A stretch of 64,000 bases of DNA from contig NZ_SIRP01000001.1 of the NCBI RefSeq assembly GCF_011634835.1, positions 1,641,643 through 1,705,642 of the forward strand, written 5' to 3'. The notes under the pieces were generated by a model. The model was given only the letters and a program-made list of their open reading frames with translations, was not told the origin of the DNA and did not search any database. The translations under genes were made by a program, and so were the position numbers. The number at the start of each line of letters is the position of its first letter. The stretch's first letter is position 1. Below are positions 1 through 9,450 of this stretch, in pieces. The DNA comes from Isoptericola sp. BMS4. Its GTDB lineage: Bacteria > Actinomycetota > Actinomycetes > Actinomycetales > Cellulomonadaceae.

Positions 1-2946
1 GTGTGGTCGGGTGCCGCGGAGAGCGACACCCTGAACGCCCTCGTGCTGCGGGCCGGGCTGCCGTGGCGGTCCATCGTCATCCTGCGCGCGGTCGGCCGGT
101 ACCTGCGCCAGACCGGGTCGGCGTTCTCCGTGGAGTACATCGACGAGGCACTGATCGCCCACCCCCGGCTCGCGACCGACCTCGTGCGCCTCTTCGCGCT
201 GCGCTTCGACCCGGACGACGGCGCGGACGACGGCGCGGGCGCCGACGGCTCCGGCAGGGACGAGCGGGCCCGCCGGGCGACGGAGGCGTTCCTGGCCGAC
301 CTGGACGACGTCGCCAGCCTCGACCACGACCGGATCCTGCGGTCCTTCGTCGGGGTGATCGGCGCGGTCTGGCGCACGAACTTCTACACCCGCGACGCCG
401 ACGGCTCGCCCCGCCCGTGGGTGTCGATGAAGCTCGACTGCGCCGCCGTGCCCGACCTGCCGCAGCCGCGCCCCATGGCGGAGATCTGGGTGTACTCGCC
501 GCGGGTCGAGGGCGTGCACCTGAGGTTCGGCAAGGTGGCGCGCGGCGGGCTGCGCTGGAGCGACCGCCGCGAGGACTTCCGCACCGAGGTGCTCGGCCTG
601 GTGAAGGCGCAGATGGTCAAGAACGCGGTGATCGTGCCGACCGGCTCCAAGGGCGGGTTCGTCGCCAAGCAGCTGCCCGACGCCGGGGACCGGGCCGCGT
701 GGCTGGCGGAGGGCAAGGAGGCGTACCGCACGTTCGTCCGGGGCCTGCTGGACGTCACCGACAACCGGGACGGCAGCACGGTCGTGCCGCCGGAGCGGGT
801 GGTGCGTCACGACGGCGACGACCCCTACCTGGTGGTCGCGGCGGACAAGGGCACCGCGTCGTTCTCCGACATCGCCAACGCCATCTCGGCCGAGTACGGG
901 TTCTGGCTGGACGACGCCTTCGCGTCCGGCGGGTCGGCGGGCTACGACCACAAGGCGATGGGGATCACGGCCCGCGGCGCCTGGGAGTCGGTCAAGCGGC
1001 ACTTCCGCGAGCTGGGGCACGACACGCAGACGCAGGACTTCACGGTGGTGGGCGTCGGCGACATGTCGGGCGACGTCTTCGGCAACGGGATGCTGCTGTC
1101 CGAGCACATCCGGCTGGTGGCGGCGTTCGACCACCGTCACGTGTTCGTCGACCCGGACCCCGACGCGGCGTCCTCCTACGCCGAGCGGCGGCGGCTGTTC
1201 GAGCTGTCCGGCTCGACGTGGGCCGACTACGACCGCGACCTGATCTCGGCCGGCGGGGGCGTCTTCCCGCTGTCGGCGAAGAAGATCCCGGTGAGTCCGC
1301 AGATGGCCGAGGCGCTCGGGCTCGGCCCCGCCGTGGGCTCCCTCACCCCGGCCGAGCTGAAGCGTGCCGTGCTGCTCGCCCCCGTCGACCTGCTGTGGAA
1401 CGGCGGCATCGGGACGTACGTCAAGGCGTCCACCGAGACGCACGCCGAGATCGGCGACCGCGCCAACGACGCGATCCGCGTGGACGGCGCCGCGCTGCGG
1501 GTCCGGGTGGTCGGCGAGGGCGGGAACCTGGGCGTCAGCCAGCGGGGGCGGATCGAGGCCGCGCAGGCCGGCGTGCAGGTCAACACGGACGCCGTCGACA
1601 ACTCGGCGGGCGTGGGCACCTCCGACAAGGAGGTGAACATCAAGATCCTGCTCGGCGAGCTGATGCGGTCGGGGCGGATGGACCTGGCCGAGCGCGACGC
1701 GCTGCTGCAGGCCATGACCGACGAGGTCGCCCACCAGGTGCTGCGGGACAACTACGAGCAGAACGTGCTGCTCGGCAACTCCCGGGCGAACGCGGCCGTG
1801 ATGCTGCCGGTGCACGAGCGGCTCGTCGAGTGGCTGGAGCGGCGCGGCGAGCTGGACCGCGAGCTGGAGTTCCTGCCGGACGCCACCGAGATCGCCGAGC
1901 GCGCCGCGCGGCAGCGGGGCCTGACCCGGCCGGAGTTCGCGGTGCTGGTCGCCTACGCGAAGCTGGCGCTCAAGGCGGACCTCACCGAGACGGACCTGGC
2001 GGACGACCCGTGGTTCGCGGGCACGCTCGCCGAGTACTTCCCCACGAAGATCCGCGAGGCGTACGCGGACGACCTCGCGGCGCACCCGCTGCGCCGCGAG
2101 ATCATCGTCAACGCGGTGGTGAACTCGATGGTCAACCGGGGCGGCATCACGTTCGCGTTCCGCGCGGAGGACGAGACCGGGGCGTCCAGCGAGCAGATCG
2201 CGCGGGCGTTCGTGGCGGCGCGGGAGATCTTCGACCTGCGGGGCTTCGTCGTCGCGGTCGAGGCCACCGACACCCGAGTGGCCACGCAGGTGCAGACCGA
2301 CCTGTACCTGCAGTTCCGGAGGCTGCTCGACCGGGCGGCCCGGTGGTTCGTGCAGCACCGCCCCGACCGCGTGTCCGTCGGCGAGGAGATCGACGCCTTC
2401 TCCGACCCGGTGCGCACCTACGTCCCGCGGATCGGCGAGCTGCTGCAGGGCGACGAGCTGGCGCAGTTCACGCAGCGGGTGGCCGCGCTGACCGAGGCGG
2501 GGTGCGACGCCGCCCTCGCCCGCCGCGGCGCCGGGCTCCTCGCGTCGCTGCCGCTGCTGGACGTGGCCGAGCTCGCCCGCGTCCGCGGCTGGGACCTCGA
2601 CACGGTGGCGCGGACGTACTTCTCGCTGTCGGGCAGGGTCCGCTTCGACGAGCTGCTCACCAGCGTGTCCGCGCTGCCCCAGGACGACCGCTGGGACTCG
2701 ATGGCGCGCGCCGCGCTGCGCGACGACCTGTACGCGGTGATGGTGGCGCTGACCGCGTCCGTGCTCGAGACGGAGGAGGGCGCGGCGCCGGGCGACGAGG
2801 CGGCCCTGATCGACGCCTGGGTCGCGGGCGGCGGCGCGACGGCGCGGCGCGCGCTGGACGCGCTGGCCACCGCGCACGCGGTGGACCGGCCGGGCATCGC
2901 CACGCTCTCCGTCGCGCTGCGCCAGCTGCGCTCGCTGGTGCGCTGA
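1..2946 (+). CDS. gdh: NAD-specific glutamate dehydrogenase, large type (3' part)
   Basis: C-terminal 981 residues of the large (about 180 kDa) NAD-dependent glutamate dehydrogenase, which converts glutamate to 2-oxoglutarate and ammonia in the cytoplasm. The catalytic core is visible: GGLRWSDRRED near residue 182, PTGSKGGF near residue 213 (substrate-lysine region), GVGDMSGDVFGNGML near 350 and a nucleotide-binding stretch VVGEGGNLG near 505. Family members run about 1600 residues, so roughly 600 N-terminal residues (ACT-like regulatory region) lie upstream of the window; the GTG at base 1 is not the true start. It is followed by dedA after about 95 bases. Confidence 0.95.
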   Translation: MWSGAAESDTLNALVLRAGLPWRSIVILRAVGRYLRQTGSAFSVEYIDEALIAHPRLATDLVRLFALRFDPDDGADDGAGADGSGRDERARRATEAFLADLDDVASLDHDRILRSFVGVIGAVWRTNFYTRDADGSPRPWVSMKLDCAAVPDLPQPRPMAEIWVYSPRVEGVHLRFGKVARGGLRWSDRREDFRTEVLGLVKAQMVKNAVIVPTGSKGGFVAKQLPDAGDRAAWLAEGKEAYRTFVRGLLDVTDNRDGSTVVPPERVVRHDGDDPYLVVAADKGTASFSDIANAISAEYGFWLDDAFASGGSAGYDHKAMGITARGAWESVKRHFRELGHDTQTQDFTVVGVGDMSGDVFGNGMLLSEHIRLVAAFDHRHVFVDPDPDAASSYAERRRLFELSGSTWADYDRDLISAGGGVFPLSAKKIPVSPQMAEALGLGPAVGSLTPAELKRAVLLAPVDLLWNGGIGTYVKASTETHAEIGDRANDAIRVDGAALRVRVVGEGGNLGVSQRGRIEAAQAGVQVNTDAVDNSAGVGTSDKEVNIKILLGELMRSGRMDLAERDALLQAMTDEVAHQVLRDNYEQNVLLGNSRANAAVMLPVHERLVEWLERRGELDRELEFLPDATEIAERAARQRGLTRPEFAVLVAYAKLALKADLTETDLADDPWFAGTLAEYFPTKIREAYADDLAAHPLRREIIVNAVVNSMVNRGGITFAFRAEDETGASSEQIARAFVAAREIFDLRGFVVAVEATDTRVATQVQTDLYLQFRRLLDRAARWFVQHRPDRVSVGEEIDAFSDPVRTYVPRIGELLQGDELAQFTQRVAALTEAGCDAALARRGAGLLASLPLLDVAELARVRGWDLDTVARTYFSLSGRVRFDELLTSVSALPQDDRWDSMARAALRDDLYAVMVALTASVLETEEGAAPGDEAALIDAWVAGGGATARRALDALATAHAVDRPGIATLSVALRQLRSLVR

Positions 2947-3042
2947 CGGCAGGCCCGACGGGCACGTTCAGGGTCCCCCCAGGGTCGAACCGGTGGGTCA
3001 CCGGATGGTGGCGGGCGGGGCGCGTCGTGGAGCGTGGAGCCC

Positions 3043-3825
3043 ATGTTCGACGCGATCGCGGGGTGGGCCCAGCAGGGGGGTCAGTGGTGGGGGGAGCTGG
3101 AGGAGTGGCTGCTCGCGCTCGCCTCGTCCGTCTGGTCGCTGCCGGCCCTGTTCGTCTCGACGGCGGCCGACGGGTTCTTCCCGCCGGTGCCCGGCGAGAC
3201 GCTGCTCATCATGCTCGCCGTGGCGGCGCAGACCGGCGACGGCGTGCCGCTGGCCGTCGTGCTGGCCGTCGCCGCGCTCGGGGCGTGGACGGGGGACCAG
3301 GTCGCCTTCTGGCTCGGCCGGGCGGTCGGCACGGGGCGCGTGCCGTTCCTGCGCGGCCCGCGCGGGCGGCGGGCGGTCGACTGGGCCTCCCGGGCCCTGC
3401 AGCGGCGGGGCGCGGCCGTCGTGCTCTCCGCCCGGTTCGTGCCGGTCGGGCGCATGGCGGTCAACGTCACGGCCGGCGCCGTCGGGTTCTCGCGGCGCCG
3501 GTTCGCGGCGTTGTCGGCGGTGGCCTCCGTGCTGTGGGCGGCCTACTACGGGCTCATCGCGGTGCTGGCGGGCCGGTGGCTCGGGGACCGGCCGCTGCTC
3601 GCCGTCGTCGTCGGCATCGTGACCGGCACCTTGCTGGGGCTCGTCGTGGACCGCGTGGTCCGTGCGCGGGAGGGGCGTGCGGACGCGCGGCTCCGCGAGC
3701 GGGCCGAGGGCGCGCGCGGTACGGACCTCGCACCCGGGGACGCGAGGAGGGCCGGCACGAGTCGCGTCGTGCCGGCCCTCGTCGAGCGTCCGCGGCCTCC
3801 GGCGCCGTGCCCGGAGCGCGGCTGA
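3043..3825 (+). CDS. DedA family membrane protein
   Basis: DedA/VTT-superfamily integral membrane protein, 260 residues. The DedA signature is present: FFPPVPGE near residue 46, a paired re-entrant/TM region, then SARFVPVGRMAVNVTAGA near 140. DedA proteins support envelope homeostasis; some act as undecaprenyl-phosphate or phospholipid flippases, but the substrate cannot be read here. ATG 3043 is chosen over GTG 3034 because GGAG at 3029-3032 is better spaced for it. The C-terminal 60 residues are Arg/Ala/Pro-rich and their codons contain a perfect 14-bp hairpin (3747-3780) that looks like the transcription terminator. It faces nhaA head to tail with 7 bases between stops. Confidence 0.9.
   Translation: MFDAIAGWAQQGGQWWGELEEWLLALASSVWSLPALFVSTAADGFFPPVPGETLLIMLAVAAQTGDGVPLAVVLAVAALGAWTGDQVAFWLGRAVGTGRVPFLRGPRGRRAVDWASRALQRRGAAVVLSARFVPVGRMAVNVTAGAVGFSRRRFAALSAVASVLWAAYYGLIAVLAGRWLGDRPLLAVVVGIVTGTLLGLVVDRVVRAREGRADARLRERAEGARGTDLAPGDARRAGTSRVVPALVERPRPPAPCPERG
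3747..3780. terminator. Perfect 14-bp hairpin inside the end of dedA
   Basis: Arms 3747-3760 and 3767-3780 are exact reverse complements around a 6-base loop. It lies between the ends of two convergent genes, so it probably terminates transcription from both sides, although it sits inside the dedA reading frame. There is no U-tract. Confidence 0.6.
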
Positions 3826-3832
3826 CGTCGCG

Positions 3833-5200
3833 TCAGTGCTCCAGCCGGTCCTTCTCGTCGCCGATGTAGTCGGTGATCTGGTCGACCCGGCCGTCGAGGT
3901 TCATGTCGGTGGTGCGCGCCTGGCGGGCGTCCCAGCGCAGGGTGATGGCGCCCAGGACGGCCGCGATCACGCTCGCGATGAGGATCGCGGCCTTGGCGCC
4001 CTCCGTGTGCTCGGAGGCGTGCCCGAACGACAGCTCGGAGACCAGCAGCGCCACGGTGAAACCGATCCCGGCGAGGAACGCGACGGGAAGCAGGTCGCGC
4101 ACGCCGATGCCCTGGGCGAGCCTCAGCGGTGTGATCCGGGTGACCAGCCACGTGGTGCCCATGACGCCGAGCACCTTGCCGAGCACCAGGCCGGCGGTGA
4201 TGGCGGCCACGACGGGCTGGCCGATGATCTCGGTGACGCCGCCGCCGTCGACCAGGTCCACGCCCGCCGCGAAGAACGCGAAGACGGGCAGGGCCAGCCC
4301 CTGCGACCACGGCTTGACGGCGTGCTCCAGCTGGTGGGTGCGGGACTCGGCCTCCCCGTGGGTCGGCCGGGCGGCGACGGTGAAGCCCATGAGGACGCCG
4401 GCGACCGTCGCGTGCACGCCGGAGGCGTGCATCAGTGCCCAGGTGACCGCGAACACGGGGACCAGCACCCACCAGCGGGGGCGACGGGACCGCACGTGCC
4501 AGCCGAAGAGGGCCACGCCGACGAGGGCGAGGGCGAGGAACAGCAGGTTGATCGACTCGGTGTAGAACACCGCGATGACGATGATGGCCAGCAGGTCGTC
4601 GACGACGGCGAGCGTGAGCAGGAAGGTGCGTACCGCCGTGGGCAGCCCCTTGCCGAAGACGGCCAGCACGCCGAGGGCGAAGGCGATGTCGGTCGCTGTC
4701 GGGATGGCCCAGCCGTGCAGCGCGCTGGAGTCGCCGAGCGCGAGGACCATGACCACGTAGATGACCGCGGGGACGACCATGCCGCCGACGGCGGCCAGCA
4801 TGGGCACGCCCGCTTCCTTGGGGCTGCGCAGGCTGCCGGCGACGAACTCCTGCTTGAGCTCGACGCCGACGACGAAGAAGAAGATCGCGAGCAGGCCGTC
4901 GGCCGCCCACTCGGCGAGGGTGAGGTCGAGGTGGAGGGCGTGCGGGCCCACGACCGTCTCGGTCATGGTGGCGTACGCGTCCCGCCAGGGGGAGTTGGCG
5001 AAGACCAGCGCCAGCACGGCGGCGCCGATGAGCAGGGCGCCGCCGGTCGTCTCACGCGAGACGAACCGGCTCAGGCGGGCGGTGAACGAGGGGGGCGCGA
5101 CGTCGGTGCTCAGGGCGTTGCTCCTGTCGGTTCGGGGGTCGGTGGTGCCGGCGTCCCAGCCGACGTCGCCGACCAGACTTCCCGGCTCGCCGCGGCCCAT
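3833..5200 (-). CDS. nhaA: Na+/H+ antiporter NhaA
   Basis: Electrogenic NhaA sodium/proton antiporter, 455 residues, which exports Na+ in exchange for H+ across the cytoplasmic membrane. Family motifs are clear: FFFVVGVELKQE, PTATDIAFALGVLAVFG, and VVDDLLAIIVIAVFYTES, which carries the paired aspartates of the ion-binding site. A non-conserved N-terminal stretch of about 35 residues precedes the first conserved segment, and a charged C-terminal tail follows the last membrane helix. The ATG at 5200 has no clear Shine-Dalgarno but lies just after CGATAGG, so leaderless transcription is possible. Confidence 0.95.
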   Translation of the reverse strand: MGRGEPGSLVGDVGWDAGTTDPRTDRSNALSTDVAPPSFTARLSRFVSRETTGGALLIGAAVLALVFANSPWRDAYATMTETVVGPHALHLDLTLAEWAADGLLAIFFFVVGVELKQEFVAGSLRSPKEAGVPMLAAVGGMVVPAVIYVVMVLALGDSSALHGWAIPTATDIAFALGVLAVFGKGLPTAVRTFLLTLAVVDDLLAIIVIAVFYTESINLLFLALALVGVALFGWHVRSRRPRWWVLVPVFAVTWALMHASGVHATVAGVLMGFTVAARPTHGEAESRTHQLEHAVKPWSQGLALPVFAFFAAGVDLVDGGGVTEIIGQPVVAAITAGLVLGKVLGVMGTTWLVTRITPLRLAQGIGVRDLLPVAFLAGIGFTVALLVSELSFGHASEHTEGAKAAILIASVIAAVLGAITLRWDARQARTTDMNLDGRVDQITDYIGDEKDRLEH

Positions 5201-5254
5201 CCTATCGGTCGGCGCCGGTGGGGCACGGTGACCCGGGACACGTCGACGGTGCTC

Positions 5255-5821
5255 TCAGCCACGCTGCGCCCCGGCGGACTCGCGTGCCATCGACAGCAGC
5301 CGCAGGACGGTGCGCCAGTTGCGGGCGGTGGTCCAGGTGCCGGCCGCCCGGTCGACCGCGGCCGTCGTCACGCGGGAGCGGCCGATGCCGTCGACGTAGT
5401 CGACGAACAGCGCGCCGCGCGCGACCGCGAAGCGTTCCCGCCCCGGGTTTCGCTTCGCGAGCGCGGCCAGGCCGGCCTCGTCGACCGGTTCCGGGCCCAC
5501 GTGCAGCTGGAGCTGGGCCGGGCGGTCGCGGGCGGCGTCCGGGAACGGGGCGTCGTCGACGAGGGCGGCGAGGTCGTCCGCGGCGAGGGCGACGGCCGGC
5601 ACGGCCGTGCCCGTGAGGTGCTCGAGCGCGGCGGAGACCTCGCCGGCGACGTCGGCGTCCGGGCGGGCGGAGACAGCGACCAGGTTGCCGCTGTTCGCGT
5701 AGGTGCGCGCGTGAGTGAGTCCCGCGTCGGTGGCCGCGGCCCGCAGGTCGGCGCTCCCGACACGCCGGTGCGGGCCGAGGTTGACGCCACGCAGCAGGAC
5801 GACGTGGGCGGTGTCGGACAT
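5255..5821 (-). CDS. DUF1697 family protein
   Basis: 188-residue DUF1697 protein. The N-terminus VVLLRGVNLGPHRRV, the region ARTYANSGNL and the C-terminal TARNWRTVLRLLSMA are the usual landmarks of this cytoplasmic family, whose function is unknown. ATG 5821 matches the usual family start; ATG 5830 is three codons upstream and cannot be excluded. Same strand as nhaA with 54 bases between them. A second, divergent DUF1697 gene occurs at 11361. Confidence 0.88.
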   Translation of the reverse strand: MSDTAHVVLLRGVNLGPHRRVGSADLRAAATDAGLTHARTYANSGNLVAVSARPDADVAGEVSAALEHLTGTAVPAVALAADDLAALVDDAPFPDAARDRPAQLQLHVGPEPVDEAGLAALAKRNPGRERFAVARGALFVDYVDGIGRSRVTTAAVDRAAGTWTTARNWRTVLRLLSMARESAGAQRG

Positions 5822-5830
5822 GGGCACCAT

Positions 5831-6124
5831 GCTGCCCCACCGTGGCCCGACCGCACCCCGGCGGCGGCCGGGCGCGCCGCCCGTCGGTGCCCACGCACCG
5901 TCGACTCGCGCGTGAACGCTCGGTGACTTCTTCGCGACCCGCCGGTCCCTGCGATGGTGGTCCGAATCACAGGGTCGTAGTTTGGCGACGAGGGACGGTG
6001 CCCAACCGTCCTCCGGGAGGCCGTCCGATGGGGTTGTTGCTCCGTGCGGGAGGGCCGGCACCGGCCCGGCGCGCACGTGGCGCCCGGGACGGTCGCCCGC
6101 CCAACCACGAGCATGGAGTGCGCC
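5831..6124 (+). promoter_or_regulatory. Structured leader upstream of phoH2
   Basis: Gap of about 290 bases between the divergent DUF1697 and PhoH genes. It contains a 7-bp hairpin at 5993-6011 (GGACGGT / ACCGTCC) and a 7-bp near-palindrome at 6052-6067. A -10-like TAGTTT lies at about 5978. From ATG 6028 a 40-codon frame runs to a TGA at 6148-6150, overlapping the phoH2 start. In mycobacteria a small antitoxin gene precedes phoH2, but this peptide shows no recognisable similarity and may be chance. Confidence 0.35.
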
Positions 6125-7483
6125 GTGGCCCAGTACGCATCCACCCCTGACACCGCCGCCCCCGACACGGGGCGCCGTACGTTCGTCGTCGACACGTCGG
6201 TGCTGCTGTCCGACCCGCGAGCCATCTACCGGTTCGCCGAGCACGACGTCGTCCTCCCGGTCGTCGTCGTGACCGAGCTGGAGGCCAAGCGCCACCACGC
6301 CGAGCTCGGCTACTTCGCCCGCAGCGCGCTGCGGATGCTGGACGACCTGCGCGTCCGGCACGGTCGCCTCGACGCCGAGATCCCGGTGGGCGAGGAGGGC
6401 GGCACGCTGTGCGTGGAGCTCAACCACACCGACCCGCAGGTGCTGCCGGCCGGGTTCCGCCTGGGGGACAACGACACCCGGATCCTGTCCGTGGCGGCGA
6501 ACCTCGCGTCCGAGGGGCGGGACGTCACGGTCGTGTCCAAGGACCTGCCGATGCGCGTCAAGGCGTCCGCCGTCGGGCTGCGTGCCGAGGAGTTCCGCCA
6601 CGAGCTCGCGGTGGACTCGGGCTGGACGGGCATGCGCGAGGTCGACGTGGCGGACGAGCAGATGAGCGCGCTCTACGACACGGGGGAGCTGGACCTCACG
6701 GCCCTGGACCCGGGCGTCGTCGAGGCGGCCGCGCCGCTGCTGTGCCACACCGGGCTGGTGGTGCACTCGCCGGGCGGCTCCGCGCTGGGTCGCGTCACGG
6801 CCGACAAGTCGATCCGGCTGGTGCGCGGTGACCAGGACGTCTTCGGGGTGCACGGCCGCTCGGCGGAGCAGCGGATCGCGGTCGACCTCCTGCTCGACCC
6901 GGAGGTCGGGATCGTCTCGCTCGGGGGGCGTGCCGGCACCGGCAAGTCCGCGCTGGCGCTGTGCGCGGGCCTGGAGGCGGTGCTGGAGCGGCGGCAGCAC
7001 CGCAAGGTCCTCGTGTTCCGTCCGCTGTACGCGGTGGGCGGCCAGGAGCTCGGCTACCTGCCCGGGTCGGAGTCGGAGAAGATGAACCCGTGGGCCCAGG
7101 CGGTGTACGACACCCTGGGCGCGCTCGTCTCGCCCGAGGTCGTCGACGAGGTCATCGACCGGGAGATGCTCGAGGTGCTGCCGCTGACCCACATCCGCGG
7201 CCGGTCGCTGCACGACGCGTTCGTCATCGTGGACGAGGCCCAGTCCCTGGAGCGCAATGTGCTCCTGACGGTGCTGTCGCGGATCGGCCAGGGCTCGCGC
7301 GTCGTGCTCACCCACGACGTGGCGCAGCGCGACAACCTGCGCGTGGGGCGGCACGACGGCGTCGCGGCGGTGATCGAGGCGATGAAGGGCCACCCGTTGT
7401 TCGCGCACGTCACCCTGACCCGGTCCGAGCGCTCGCCCGTGGCGGCGCTGGTCACCGAGATGCTGGAGTCGCTGGACATCTGA
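6125..7483 (+). CDS. phoH2: PhoH2-type PIN domain-ATPase
   Basis: Two-domain protein of about 452 residues. The N-terminal PIN nuclease domain begins [14 protein letters not shown] and includes the acidic LGDNDTRIL. The C-terminal PhoH-type P-loop ATPase has Walker [13 protein letters not shown] near residue 269 and Walker [10 protein letters not shown] near 370. The architecture is that of PhoH2, described in mycobacteria as an ATP-dependent RNA helicase/RNase. GTG 6125 is preferred because GGAG at 6115-6118 is suitably spaced; ATG 6113 would add four residues. No clear upstream antitoxin partner was found. Confidence 0.92.
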   Translation: MAQYASTPDTAAPDTGRRTFVVDTSVLLSDPRAIYRFAEHDVVLPVVVVTELEAKRHHAELGYFARSALRMLDDLRVRHGRLDAEIPVGEEGGTLCVELNHTDPQVLPAGFRLGDNDTRILSVAANLASEGRDVTVVSKDLPMRVKASAVGLRAEEFRHELAVDSGWTGMREVDVADEQMSALYDTGELDLTALDPGVVEAAAPLLCHTGLVVHSPGGSALGRVTADKSIRLVRGDQDVFGVHGRSAEQRIAVDLLLDPEVGIVSLGGRAGTGKSALALCAGLEAVLERRQHRKVLVFRPLYAVGGQELGYLPGSESEKMNPWAQAVYDTLGALVSPEVVDEVIDREMLEVLPLTHIRGRSLHDAFVIVDEAQSLERNVLLTVLSRIGQGSRVVLTHDVAQRDNLRVGRHDGVAAVIEAMKGHPLFAHVTLTRSERSPVAALVTEMLESLDI

Positions 7484-7511
7484 GCCCGCGACCTCGGGGC
7501 CTGGTCGCCGG

Positions 7512-8846
7512 TCAGCCGGGGGCCGGGCCCCGCCGCGCGTGGACGACGACGACGGCGAGCACGCCCAGGGCGGCGCCGACGACCGTGTCCAGCGCGCGGG
7601 ACAGGGCCATCGTGCCGGGGTCGGCCGCGGCGCCGAGCGACGTCATGAGCAGCGCCATGGGCGTGATGGTGAGCATCGCGATCCCGTAGTGGCGGCCCAC
7701 CACGATCTCGGTGACCACCTGGAGCGCGACCACGACGGCGCAGATCGCGGCGAAGGGCAGGTGGGCCGCGAGCAGCGGCCAGGCCAGCAGGGCGCCCACG
7801 ACGGTCCCGGCCCCGCGCTGCAGGGCGCGCACGACGGCGTGCTGCGTCGTCGTGCCCTGCAGGGTCGCGGTGGCCCCCATCTGGGCCCAGGCGGGGTGGG
7901 TGAGGCCCGTGGCGAGGGTGATCGCGCCGGCCGCGACGCCCGAGGCCGCGACGCGGACGCCGGCGAGCCGCCAGCCCGTGTCGCGGGCACCCTCGCGCAC
8001 GGTGTCGCGCAGCCGCCGGCGGGCGGGGAGCGCGTCCGCCGGGGCGTCGCGACCCGGGCGGGGCTCGTCGGGTCCGCCGGGCCGCTCGTCGAGCGTCGCG
8101 GCGATCGCGGCGAGCTCCGCGGCGAGCACCCGCGCGGTGTCCCGCGTGCGGCGGTGCGAGAGGTCGTCGGCGAGCACGCCGCGAGCGTGGGCGACGGCGG
8201 AGCGGGCGGCCGCCCGCGCGTCCGGTGCCGCGCCGTCTCCGGTGGCCCGGCGCACGGCGTCGGCGGCGCGCCGGACGGCGAGGCGGGCCGGGGCGCTCGG
8301 GCGTACGAGGTAGCCGCTCATCCCGACGAGCCACGCGACGGCGACGCCCGCGACGAACACGGCCCCGCGCTGGCCGACGTCCGACCACGCGAGGGGTCCC
8401 GCGGCACCGCCCGCGGCGGCGAACACGACGATGGTCGCCCCGGGCGGGCCGGTGCGCGCCAGCAGGCAGCCGACGGTCGCCACGGCGGCGACCGCCGCCA
8501 CGGCGCCGAACGTCACCGCTCGTGGCGCGCCGAGGGCGGTGAGGGAGGCGGTGAGCAGGTACGCGGCGGTGAACAGGGCTCCGACCGCGGCCAGGAGAGC
8601 GGCGCGGCGGCGGTACGGCTCGAACCGCCCGTAGAGCACGGTGAGCGCGCCGAGCGCGGCCGTCCCCGCGAGGTCCGGCCGCCCGGCGGCGGCACCGGCG
8701 CCGAGGGCGATCGCGGCGGCGGCGCCGACGCGCAGCGCGGCCGCGACCGTCGCGTCCGCCGGATTGATCCGCAGCGCGGCGCGCAGGTGGCGGGGGTCGA
8801 GGACGTCACGGGCGGTCGTGCGGACGGGGGAGTCGGTGCGAGGCAT
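7512..8846 (-). CDS. FUSC family membrane protein (putative exporter)
   Basis: About 444 residues with two blocks of hydrophobic helices separated by a soluble Arg/Ala-rich region, the layout of FUSC/aromatic-acid-exporter-like proteins. The C-terminal block contains LQGTTTQHAVVRALQRGAGTVVGALLAWP, typical of FUSC_2. Probably an inner-membrane efflux component; the substrate is unknown. ATG 8846 is used; ATG 8864 is an alternative start. It is divergent from a MarR gene 68 bases away, a standard arrangement for a MarR-controlled exporter. Confidence 0.8.
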   Translation of the reverse strand: MPRTDSPVRTTARDVLDPRHLRAALRINPADATVAAALRVGAAAAIALGAGAAAGRPDLAGTAALGALTVLYGRFEPYRRRAALLAAVGALFTAAYLLTASLTALGAPRAVTFGAVAAVAAVATVGCLLARTGPPGATIVVFAAAGGAAGPLAWSDVGQRGAVFVAGVAVAWLVGMSGYLVRPSAPARLAVRRAADAVRRATGDGAAPDARAAARSAVAHARGVLADDLSHRRTRDTARVLAAELAAIAATLDERPGGPDEPRPGRDAPADALPARRRLRDTVREGARDTGWRLAGVRVAASGVAAGAITLATGLTHPAWAQMGATATLQGTTTQHAVVRALQRGAGTVVGALLAWPLLAAHLPFAAICAVVVALQVVTEIVVGRHYGIAMLTITPMALLMTSLGAAADPGTMALSRALDTVVGAALGVLAVVVVHARRGPAPG

Positions 8847-8914
8847 CCGGGCAGAGTAGTTCATAGGTAAAACATCGGGGAAGCATCTGTGACGCATGCC
8901 CCTATCCTGGGCGG
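8847..8914. promoter_or_regulatory. Shared FUSC/marR promoter region
   Basis: 68-base divergent promoter. On the + strand TATCCT (8903-8908) ends six bases before the marR ATG, fitting a leaderless transcript. The region is AT-richer than its surroundings (TAGGTAAAAC at about 8865-8874) and is the likely site of MarR autoregulation; no perfect palindrome was found. Confidence 0.5.
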
Positions 8915-9403
8915 ATGGACTACATCGACCGGGTGCGGGCGCAGTGGGGCGAGCGGCTGCCCGACGTCGACACCTCGCCCGCCGAGGTGGGGGCGCGGGT
9001 CCGGCGCATCGCCGGCCTGCTGGAGGCCGAGATCGCCGACGACCTGGCCGCGCACGACGTCTCGCGCTCCGAGCTCGACGTCCTCACGGCCCTGCGTCGC
9101 GAGGGGCGCCCGCTGCGCGCCGGCGAGGTGACGACGATGACCGGTTCGCCCGGGGCGTCGGTCACCAAGCGGCTGGCGCGCCTCGAGCGCGCCGGGCTCG
9201 TCGAGCGGACCGTGCTGGAGCGGGACCGCCGGGGCGTCGTCGTCGCCCTCACCGACCGCGGCCGGGCGCTCACCGACGAGCTGTTCCCGCGACAGGTCGA
9301 GCACGAGCGGGCCGCGCTGGTGGACCTGGACGACGGCGAGCGCGCCGAGCTCGCCCGGCTGCTGGCCGTCGTGCTCCGGCGGCTGGACCCGCGCGACTAC
9401 TGA
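8915..9403 (+). CDS. MarR family transcriptional regulator
   Basis: 162-residue winged-helix regulator. The core reads SRSELDVLTALRREG, then the recognition segment GASVTKRLARLERAGLVER and the wing DRRGVVVALTDRGRAL, all typical of MarR. The C-terminal helices form the dimer interface. It likely represses itself and the divergent FUSC exporter gene. The downstream region has no gene for about 430 bases. Confidence 0.92.
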   Translation: MDYIDRVRAQWGERLPDVDTSPAEVGARVRRIAGLLEAEIADDLAAHDVSRSELDVLTALRREGRPLRAGEVTTMTGSPGASVTKRLARLERAGLVERTVLERDRRGVVVALTDRGRALTDELFPRQVEHERAALVDLDDGERAELARLLAVVLRRLDPRDY

Positions 9404-9450
9404 CCGTGCGACTACCGGCCAGCGTGACCGCCGACCAGCGCTCACATGCT

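Noticed and set aside
3-3869. A 1288-residue Arg/Pro-rich frame over gdh and dedA
   Set aside because: Low-complexity Arg/Ala/Gly/Pro composition typical of an out-of-frame reading of high-GC DNA; the gdh and dedA frames have conserved motifs.
5900-6124. A c-di-AMP or other known riboswitch before phoH2
   Set aside because: Hairpins are present but none of the conserved riboswitch core sequences known to me could be matched.
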